From NCBI GenBank assembly GCA_002297935.1, contig DBLC01000042.1, positions 5,987 through 14,088 of the forward strand: DNA of 8,102 nucleotides, in the 5' to 3' direction. The DNA is from Dialister sp. UBA734. Lineage in GTDB: Bacteria; Bacillota; Negativicutes; Veillonellales; Dialisteraceae. The position numbers were made by a program, and so were the translations under genes. Below are positions 1 to 6,900 of this stretch, one piece after another (the stretch's first letter is position 1; each line of letters opens with the position of its first letter). The notes beneath the pieces were generated by a model. That model made no database searches. It had not been told where the DNA came from and worked only from the letters and a program-made list of their open reading frames with translations.

Positions 1-46
1 TGCGCCCCTTCCTTCATTACGCATTACGCACCACGCACTTCGCATT
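1..46. repeat. Right end of composite intergenic repeat, copy 1 (truncated by window start)
   Basis: Positions 15-46 hold four tandem 7-bp units, CATTACG, CATTACG, CACCACG and CACTTCG, followed by CATT. The preceding TGCGCC (1-6) matches the outer end of the complete copy at 3834-3839, and the 7-8 bp between that end and the first heptamer differ between the copies. This is therefore the right edge of a third copy of the element found between addB and addA, with most of it lying upstream of the window. All forward reading frames through the CATTACG units are open, while the reverse strand gains TAA stops. Confidence 0.8.
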
Positions 47-82
47 GACTATCAAATCAAGCATTATGTTCCTCTATCATAT

Positions 83-88
83 AAGGAG
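83..88 (+). promoter_or_regulatory. Shine-Dalgarno of addB
   Basis: AAGGAG lies 9 nt before the ATG at 98. An in-frame TAA at 89-91 sits between this site and the start codon, so translation cannot begin further upstream in this frame. Together these fix the addB start. Confidence 0.85.
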
Positions 89-97
89 TAAAGTGTC

Positions 98-3000
98 ATG
101 AGTCTACACTTCATCTTCGGTCGAGCCGGCACGGGGAAGACTTGCCGGTGCTGCCAGGAAATTCGAGAATACGTCACACAGAATCCCGGAAGCCGGGCCT
201 ATCTGTTGGTACCGGACCAGTGCACTTACACCGCCGAATACCAGCTGGCCCAAGCCTTTCCGGGCGAAGGGTTTGTGGATGTGACAGTATCCGGTTTTTC
301 CCGGCTGGCCTATCGGGTATTTCAAGAACTCCATTCCCCGGTCAGCGATGCCCTGTCGCCGTTGGGACAGCAGATCATCATTCGTCGCCTCTTGGAAGAA
401 CACAAAGACAAGCTGCAGATGATTGTGAAAGTGGCGTCCCAACCCCATTTCTCCGAAGAATTGACCAATTTCTTTCATCAGCTGGATATGTTCTGTATCA
501 GCGAAGAAGAACTGGCCGGTGCCGCCGAAGCAGAAGGCGACACGCCGCTGGGAAAGAAACTGTGCGACCTGTCCCTGCTCTACCAGGCCTACCACCAGTA
601 TCTGAAAGACCATTTCTCCTACCAGGGCAGTCTCTTTGACCTGCTGGCCCGGGAAATCCCGAAATCAGAAAAACTCCGTCACTCCCGCATTTGGATTGAT
701 GGATTCAACGGCATGGCACCGCAAAAAATCAATATCGTTTCCGCTCTGATTCACACCGCCGAAGAAGTGACCGTGACGCTCCAGATGGATACGCCGGAAG
801 AAGCCGCCGGAAATACCAATTTCTCCCGTCCCTTCCATTTGTACACCTTGCTGCAGGAAAAAGAACGCCGTTCTTCCTCGCTGCACCTCACCAATGACAA
901 GCGGTTCCACAATGACCGCATTCTCTCTATGGCCCGCTGCTTCTTTACGCCGCGGCCGGAGCGTTGCCCCCTTTCTGAAGAAACGGATCCACAGGTGCAA
1001 AAAGGCTTGCATCTTCTCACAGCCTCCAATAAAGAAGAAGAAGTGGACGCCATTGCCCGCACCATTATGACTCTCGTTCGCGACCAAGGTCTTCGGTATC
1101 GGGATGTGCTGGTACTGCTCCGCACGCCGGACAATTACAACGACCTCTTTGAACGGGCCTTTCAGAAGTATGACATCCCCGGCTTCATCGATAAAAAGCA
1201 TCCCATGAACAACCATCCCTTGGTGATGCTTCTGGATTTCCTTCTTCGGTTTCTCACGAAAGAAGCGAAACGGACCCACGGGGGCTGGCAGCTGGAATCT
1301 CTATTTCGTCTTTTGAAAACCGGCCTTCTCCCCGAATTTACCCAAGAAGAAATCGACCAGCTGGAAAACTATGCCCTCACCCATCGCATCCGTTCCTGGC
1401 AGTGGCATGAACCCTGGTCGTTCCGGTCCTATCGCGATTTGGACAAAGAACCACCGCCTATGACCGAAGCAGAACAGGCAGAGCTTAGAGAAGCCAATGG
1501 ATGGCGCGAAACTTTGACTTCTCTCTTAGACCCAATGGCCGAGGCGTGGAAACAGGCAGTGACAGGAAAAGACCGCTGCACCTTGCTGTACCAGTGGTTG
1601 GTGCAGGAAAAAATCCCCGACACCTTATCCGCCATGGATGAAAAAGAATGGCAGGACACCCATCTGCGCCCCCATTTGCAGGTGTGGAAAAAAGTATTGT
1701 CTCTCTTGGAAGAAGTGGTCCACGTAGCCGGAAATGACCCATTGGACGTAGACCAATTCCTTTCCATTTTTGAAGATGGTCTGTCGGCTCTCACCTATTC
1801 CACCATTCCACCCTCTTTGGACCACGTGACCGTTACTGGCATGGATCGCGGCTACGCCATGGAAGCCAAAGTAGTTTTCGTCCCCGGTGCGTTGGAAGGC
1901 GAATTTCCGAAACGCATCGAAGAAGGCGGCTTTTTCACCGAGCTGGAAAAGCAGCAGATTTACAAAAATAGCCAACTGCTTTTCGGCAATTGGCTCATGG
2001 ACATGGTGCACCAAGAACAGTTCTATGCCTATTTGGCCCTGACCCGCGGTTCCGACGGCTTGTATCTATCTTACCCAGCCCTCACCAGCGATGGACAGGA
2101 AACCTCGCCGTCTTACCTGGTAAGCCAGCTTGCTCATTTGGGCTATTTCTCAGAAAAAAAAGAAGTCCACAATGCGTCTCTCCAAGGCGCCGACCGGTCC
2201 TTCTTTTCCAATCCGAAACAAGCCCTCTCCCTGCTGCCATCGGTCATCCGAGACACGTTGCCGCCTGCCCATTCTCCCTGGACGGCCCTGGCCTCTTGGG
2301 CTTGGACTGAACCCACAGAAAAGCCCCAGCTCTTAAAGAAACTCGCCAGCTTGGATTACACCAACGAAGCGGTCATGCTGCCAAAAGACCTGGCAGCCCA
2401 GCTCTTTAAGCCCGGCGGCCGATTCTTCAGCTCTGTCACCAAGTTGGAAAATTATAGAAATTGTCCTTACCAATACTACCTGCAATACGGCCTGGGGCTT
2501 TCCGAACGAGACGACGGGAAGCTCAACGTGATGGACATGGGCAATTACCTCCACGCCGGGCTCCACCAATTCGGCAGTGCATTGAAGCGGCATGCCAAAG
2601 ACTGGAAAGACGCCACCGACGAAGACATCACCCAGATTTCCGATACCATTGCGTCCCACTTGGCGCCAAAAATTAAATTTGGCATTCTCTCTTCCGATGG
2701 GGCCTCTCGCTATACCGAAAGAAATCTGAAAAATACCTTCCGCCAAACCTTGACAGACCTGCGCAGCTGGAGCCAACGAAGCCATTTCCACACCGACGCG
2801 TTGGAAAAAGAATTTCTTCTCCATATCAGCGATGGAAATACCGATTCTTTCACACTGAAAGGAAAAATCGATCGCATCGACCGGTGCGGCGAAGCGGCGG
2901 CCATTTTCGATTACAAAACAGGCCGCACCAGAGCCTCGCTCCAAGAAATCGTCAGCGGTCTCAAACTGCAGCTCCTGACTTACCTCCTGGCCCTTTCGGA

Positions 3001-3508
3001 AAACAATGACCATCCCGGTCTGCTCCCGGCAGCTTTGATGTACATTTACCTCTCCGGCGATGTGAAAAGCACCGCCTCGGTGCCGCCCGGCGGCGAACCG
3101 GCTATTTCAAAAAAGGACATGACCTCTGGCTTCCTGCTGCAAGATACCACGGTGTTAAAAGACTTGGACAGTGCCCTGGGAGAAGATGATTCCTACCTGT
3201 CGGTGCGTCTCAAAAAAGACGGCGGCCTCTACAGCAACACCAGCCTGCTCACTGAAGAGGACTTCCAATTCCTCCTGACCATCGTAAAGAAAAAACTCCT
3301 CTCCCTGTACACCGAAATGAGCCAAGGCCAGATCCCCATCCGTCCCGTCCGCTACAAAGGCGCCTCCCCCTGCACCTACTGCCCCTACCACCCCATCTGC
3401 CGCTTCGACCCGAACCTGGCCGGCGAAGGCTATGAATACATTCATATGCCAAGTGATTCGGAGCTCAAGAAGCAGTTGAAGGAATTAGCGGAGAAAGAGG
3501 ACTCGTGA
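98..3508 (+). CDS. addB: AddB, ATP-dependent helicase/nuclease subunit B (1136 aa)
   Basis: This is the B subunit of the cytoplasmic AddAB complex, which unwinds and resects DNA double-strand ends and prepares a 3' overhang for RecA. In characterised Firmicutes enzymes AddB also takes part in Chi recognition and supplies one nuclease domain. The N-terminus has an intact Walker A, GRAGTGKT (residues 8-15). A degenerate helicase core follows, with a motif V-like block (G581 to K605, containing VFVPGALEGEFPK) and a motif VI-like LTRGSDGL around T649-L655. The C-terminal RecB-like nuclease shows E905, D925 in GKIDRID, and D938-Y939-K940. C789 and the trio C1092/C1095/C1101 (CX2CX5C) reproduce the AddB 4Fe-4S ligand pattern, one distant Cys plus a C-terminal cluster. 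Length is close to the usual ~1150-1170 aa. The final codons GAC TCG TGA fall at the start of a heptamer repeat array. Family assignment is secure; activity is inferred. Confidence 0.97.
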   Translation: MSLHFIFGRAGTGKTCRCCQEIREYVTQNPGSRAYLLVPDQCTYTAEYQLAQAFPGEGFVDVTVSGFSRLAYRVFQELHSPVSDALSPLGQQIIIRRLLEEHKDKLQMIVKVASQPHFSEELTNFFHQLDMFCISEEELAGAAEAEGDTPLGKKLCDLSLLYQAYHQYLKDHFSYQGSLFDLLAREIPKSEKLRHSRIWIDGFNGMAPQKINIVSALIHTAEEVTVTLQMDTPEEAAGNTNFSRPFHLYTLLQEKERRSSSLHLTNDKRFHNDRILSMARCFFTPRPERCPLSEETDPQVQKGLHLLTASNKEEEVDAIARTIMTLVRDQGLRYRDVLVLLRTPDNYNDLFERAFQKYDIPGFIDKKHPMNNHPLVMLLDFLLRFLTKEAKRTHGGWQLESLFRLLKTGLLPEFTQEEIDQLENYALTHRIRSWQWHEPWSFRSYRDLDKEPPPMTEAEQAELREANGWRETLTSLLDPMAEAWKQAVTGKDRCTLLYQWLVQEKIPDTLSAMDEKEWQDTHLRPHLQVWKKVLSLLEEVVHVAGNDPLDVDQFLSIFEDGLSALTYSTIPPSLDHVTVTGMDRGYAMEAKVVFVPGALEGEFPKRIEEGGFFTELEKQQIYKNSQLLFGNWLMDMVHQEQFYAYLALTRGSDGLYLSYPALTSDGQETSPSYLVSQLAHLGYFSEKKEVHNASLQGADRSFFSNPKQALSLLPSVIRDTLPPAHSPWTALASWAWTEPTEKPQLLKKLASLDYTNEAVMLPKDLAAQLFKPGGRFFSSVTKLENYRNCPYQYYLQYGLGLSERDDGKLNVMDMGNYLHAGLHQFGSALKRHAKDWKDATDEDITQISDTIASHLAPKIKFGILSSDGASRYTERNLKNTFRQTLTDLRSWSQRSHFHTDALEKEFLLHISDGNTDSFTLKGKIDRIDRCGEAAAIFDYKTGRTRASLQEIVSGLKLQLLTYLLALSENNDHPGLLPAALMYIYLSGDVKSTASVPPGGEPAISKKDMTSGFLLQDTTVLKDLDSALGEDDSYLSVRLKKDGGLYSNTSLLTEEDFQFLLTIVKKKLLSLYTEMSQGQIPIRPVRYKGASPCTYCPYHPICRFDPNLAGEGYEYIHMPSDSELKKQLKELAEKEDS

Positions 3509-3562
3509 CTCGTGACTAGTGACTGGTGACTAGTGACTGGTGGCTAGGCCCTAGGGATTAGG
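3505..3562. repeat. Left heptamer array of composite repeat, copy 2
   Basis: Units in strict 7-bp register are GTGACTC, GTGACTA, GTGACTG, GTGACTA, GTGACTG, GTGGCTA, GGCCCTA and GGGATTA, then GG. A degenerate unit (AGGACTC, 3498-3504) precedes them inside addB. The addB stop TGA (3506-3508) is part of the first unit. Because 7 is not a multiple of 3 and each GTGACTA unit carries TGA and contributes TAG, the array places stops in all frames on both strands. The later units (CCCTAGGG core and TTAGGA-like linker) are shared with the array after addA. Confidence 0.88.
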
Positions 3563-3590
3563 AAAAGCAGTTAGGAGTGAAAGTAGCGGT

Positions 3591-3637
3591 GCACAATTTA
3601 TAAAGCGCCGCAAAATTATATAAGGTTATTATTCTGC
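3591..3637 (+). repeat. Left terminal inverted repeat, copy 2
   Basis: This 47-bp arm matches the reverse complement of 3790-3836 at about 40 of 47 positions, counted by eye. Best conserved are the outer block TTATAAAGCGCCGCAA and the inner block GGTTATTNTTCTGC. The mismatches cluster in the AT-rich stretch between them. Confidence 0.85.
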
Positions 3638-3680
3638 TGATTTGTTCTATTTCATACTAAAAAAATACCGCTTGTCAAAA

Positions 3681-3747
3681 GGTTAAAAGGGGTATAAAAG
3701 GTTATGATACTAACGAAATCACATAACCCTATATAACCTTTATAACC
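3681..3747. repeat. Central hairpin of the core, copy 2
   Basis: Arms 3681-3706 and 3722-3747 (26 bp each) pair at about 21 of 26 positions around a 15-nt loop. One mismatch would be a G-U pair in the transcript. The left arm is purine-rich (GGTTAAAAGGGG...) and differs at only one position from the matching arm of copy 3; the right arm has drifted more. No T-tract follows, so this is not a standard intrinsic terminator. Confidence 0.82.
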
Positions 3748-3789
3748 CTGACTGTATCGGTACATACATTTTGTTTGATAGAGGAAGTG

Positions 3790-3836
3790 GCAGAACAATA
3801 ACCTTTAAAAGTATTGCGGCGCTTTATAAGTTGTGC
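3790..3836 (-). repeat. Right terminal inverted repeat, copy 2
   Basis: This is the inverted partner of 3591-3637. Just outside it, GTGCGCCGCAC (3833-3843) is an 11-bp palindrome with a central C. It is absent from the left end, which reads only GGTGCACAA, so the two tips are not identical. Confidence 0.85.
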
Positions 3837-3846
3837 GCCGCACCAC

Positions 3847-3878
3847 CATTACGCACTGCGCACTACGCATTACGCATT
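3847..3878. repeat. Right heptamer array of composite repeat, copy 2
   Basis: The units are CATTACG, CACTGCG, CACTACG and CATTACG, then CATT, in exact 7-bp register. The arrangement matches 15-46 upstream of addB, again ending shortly before a gene start (29 bp from its end to the addA ATG). Reverse-complemented, the unit CACTACG reads GTGCGTA after rotation. That agrees with the left-array unit GTGACTA at 5 of 7 positions, so the two arrays may be diverged inverted partners. Confidence 0.85.
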
Positions 3879-3895
3879 TGAACTCTCTATCCGAA

Positions 3896-3901
3896 AAGGA
3901 G
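3896..3901 (+). promoter_or_regulatory. Shine-Dalgarno of addA (decides the start)
   Basis: AAGGAG lies 5 nt before the ATG at 3907. The frame stays open upstream to an ATG at 3814, but that codon lies in the inverted repeat of the MITE-like core and has no comparable ribosome-binding site. The next 31 codons translate repeat DNA. The MPWTKQQEEAL start at 3907 matches the usual AddA N-terminus. Confidence 0.88.
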
Positions 3902-3906
3902 TAGTT

Positions 3907-6900
3907 ATGCCTTGGACCAAACAGCAGGAAGAAGCCCTGCAGATACGAAATAAAAATCTTCTTCTCTCGGCAGCCGCCGGAAGCGGAAAGACAGCGGTAC
4001 TGACGGAACGAATCATCCGACTGGTGAAAGACCCGGTGCATCCTGTCCATATCAATGAACTCCTGGTTTTGACATTCACCAAAGCGGCGGCCAATGAAAT
4101 GAAATCCCGTGTGGCCCAGTCGCTCACCAAGGAGCTAGAGCAGGCGGACAAGGAAAACAACGGCCCGCTGATGCATCACCTGGAGAAACAAATTTCCCTG
4201 ATGGGCAGTGCCCAGATTTCCACGTTGGATTCGTTCTTCCAGTCCATTCTGCGCCAATATTTCTACCTTCTGGACTTGGACCCGAAGACCCAGATGCTGA
4301 CCGACGAGAACGAAGCGTACCTGCTCAAAGACCAGGTCTTATCGGACGTGCTGGAATCTTGGTACGAAAAAAATGATCCGGATTTCTTAGACACCGCAGA
4401 CCTCTTTGCCAGTCGCTACCAGGACAGCGCCCTGAAGCAGACCATTTTGAAAATCCACCAATTCGCCTGCTCCATGGCCTTCCCAGAAGTTTGGATTTCC
4501 CATTTGCCCGACAGCTACCATTTCACCAAAGACGCATCCATGGATGATTTCCCCTGGACAAAGCCCATTTTGGACGAACTCATCGCCCGGGCCGAAAAGG
4601 CAGCGGATCTGTATCGCCAGGCCTTTTCCATCATGGAAGGAAATAAACTTTGTGAAATCGTCTACGGGGAGCAGCTCAGCAGCGAATACAGTTTCTTTTC
4701 TGCCTTTGCCCAAGTGAAATCCTGGAAAGAGCTCTACAGCCTGCCGTCCTTCCAATACGCCACATTGAAATCTGCCAAAGCGGCCCAGACGAACCCCTTC
4801 CATATCACTGCCAAAGATTTCAACAACGGCGAAGAAGCACTATCCATTAAAGCTCTCCGGAACGAAGCCAAAGACACCTACACCAAGCAGTTGGTACCAT
4901 TTCTTTCCATCCACGAAGACCAGTGGCTTTCTGAAACGGCATCCATGTACCCCATCGTGAAAGTGCTATCCGACTTGGCCCTGGATTTCACCAAAGCCTA
5001 CCAGGCCCAAAAGCGGCAAGAATGTCTCATGGATTTCAACGACTTGGAGCACTACGTTTTGGACATCCTGCTGGATAAAGACAATCCCCAATTCACCCCA
5101 AAGCACGCCTTAGACTTTCCTTCTGCGGCAGCCCTTTCGATTCGCCAGAAATACAAGGAAGTCATGATCGATGAATACCAGGACACCAACGGCGTGCAGG
5201 AACTGATCACCGCCTTGATTTCCAGCGGCACCAACCGATTCATGGTGGGGGATATCAAGCAGAGCATTTACCGGTTCCGTCAGGCAGACCCTACAATTTT
5301 TCTGGAGAAATACAATTCCTTCTCCACTGACAAAGAGTCCACCAACTACCGCATCGATTTGAACAAAAACTTCCGCAGCGATGCCACCATTTTGTCGTCC
5401 ATCAATTTCCTGTTCCGTCAAATCATGACCGAAAAGAATCTGGAACTGGCCTATGGCGACGCCGAAGCCCTCTACGCGGGCCGCCACGAAGAACCCCGTC
5501 CGGATAACTACGTGGGCGGCTTTGTCTCTATGGAACTCATCGATACCAGCAACATTCAAGAAGACGATACGGAACCAGCGCTCAAAGAATTGGAAAATAT
5601 CCAGTGGGAAGGTCGCCTCATCGCCCGGAAGATTCACGAACTGGTGGACAACCAGCAGCAAGTGATGAACAAAGACGGCACCTTCCGTCCCATCACCTAT
5701 AGCGATATGGTCATTCTGCTCCGGTCCGTAGCCACCAAAGGACCGGCCTTGCTGAAAGTCTTGGAAGAAGCCCACATTCCCGCGTTGTCCGATCGAGAAG
5801 ATGATTTCGTGCGAAACAGCGAAGTGGAAATGCTTTGGGCACTTCTGAAAATTTTGGATAACCCCTTGCAGGACCTGGCTATGACGGCGATTTTGCGTTC
5901 CTATTTCATTGGCCTTGATGAAACCGACATGGCCCGCCTGTCGCTCAAGAAAAAAGAGATGGGAAAATCCCACCTCTTCTCCATTCTTTCGGACCCCCAG
6001 GACATTCTCTCTCCAGAGAAACAAGCCCAACTGTCTGATTTCCTGTCCCATTTCCAGTCCTGGCGCCAGGCCTCCGTCCAGGATGGTATCGCCCCGCTGC
6101 TGCAGCAAATTCTGGAAGACACGGACTACCTCACCTATATTTCCGGTCTCCCCAACGGCACCTTCCGCCGGGCCCACGTGCTGTCCTTCTATGAGCTGGC
6201 CAAAGAACGAGACGCCACCTCCCACAATGGCCTCTATCCGTTCCTAAACTATCTCTCCCGGCTCACCGAAGAAAAGCAAAATTTCAAATCCACCACTTCC
6301 AGCGGCACTTCTTCCGATGCAGTGCGCATCATGACCATCCATCGAAGCAAAGGGCTGGAATTTCCCGTGGTCTTCCTTGCCGATATGGGAAAACGGTTCA
6401 ATCTGCAGGACACCCGGGCCGCTACCATTTGTCACAAAAACCTGGGTATCGGCATCCAGCACTACGACAAAGCCCACCGCCTCCGCTGGCCGTCCCTCTA
6501 TTGGTACGCCGTGAAAGCCGCCGCGGAACGGGAAAACCACGCCGAAGAAGCCCGTCTGCTCTACGTCGCCATGACCCGTGCCCGAGACAAACTGTACCTC
6601 ACCGCCACTTGCAAGGATATAGAAAAAATGATAAAAACCTATAGTCTCCCTCTGGCTGGCACAGGAAATAAGACCGTCTCCCCCCTTCCTTCCCACCTCA
6701 TTTCCAACGGCACGTCCTACCTGGACTGGATTTTCCCCGCTATGCTCCACCACAGAAGCTTCCAGAAAGCCTGGGACCTGGTGGAACGAATCCCCATCTA
6801 CCAGAACGATGCCCCTAGCGATCATTCGTCTTTTACGCTCACCATCACCAAAGAAAGCGACCTCTTCACCAAAGAAGAAAACGCCCTGTGGGAGAAAGAA

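Larger units (their letters stand above)
3588..3844. mobile_element. MITE-like palindromic core of composite repeat, copy 2 (about 257 bp, complete)
   Basis: This AT-rich core is bounded by GGTGC on the left and GCACC on the right. It has long imperfect terminal inverted repeats (3591-3637 and 3790-3836), two spacers of about 43 bp, and a central hairpin (3681-3747). The same layout, in the same order and spacing, recurs from 7871 downstream of addA. It encodes no protein of note. The structure fits a non-autonomous miniature inverted-repeat element or a large BIME-like intergenic repeat. I see no clear target-site duplication, partly because heptamer arrays occupy both flanks. I do not recognise the family, and mobility is an inference from structure and copy number. 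Confidence 0.72.

Noticed and set aside
45..70. Promoter for addB from TTGACT (45-50) and TATGTT (65-70)
   Set aside because: The gap is only 14 bp and the -10 match is poor. The TTGAC arises where the CATTACG array ends, so it may be coincidental. The true promoter may lie upstream of the window.
665..3013. Several - strand open frames of 120-230 codons inside addB (for example 665-1279 and 2333-3013)
   Set aside because: They are shadows of the addB frame with low-complexity, composition-driven translations and no plausible start context or neighbours.
3681..3750. Rho-independent terminator after addB
   Set aside because: The stem is AT-rich and imperfect and is followed by CTGACTG rather than a T-tract. 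It forms part of the repeat core and is not a dedicated terminator.
3833..3843. GTGCGCCGCAC palindrome as an operator
   Set aside because: It is the tip of the repeat core, and copy 1 lacks the second half (TGCGCCCC at 1-8), so it is not a conserved site upstream of both genes.
3505..3878. CRISPR array
   Set aside because: The tandem units are only 7 bp with no spacers, and the palindromic core occurs once per gap. No cas gene is present.
5110..6225. 371-codon open frame on the - strand inside addA
   Set aside because: It lies wholly antisense to conserved AddA motifs II to IV and beyond. Its translation has no recognisable domain, and its length follows from the codon bias of addA.
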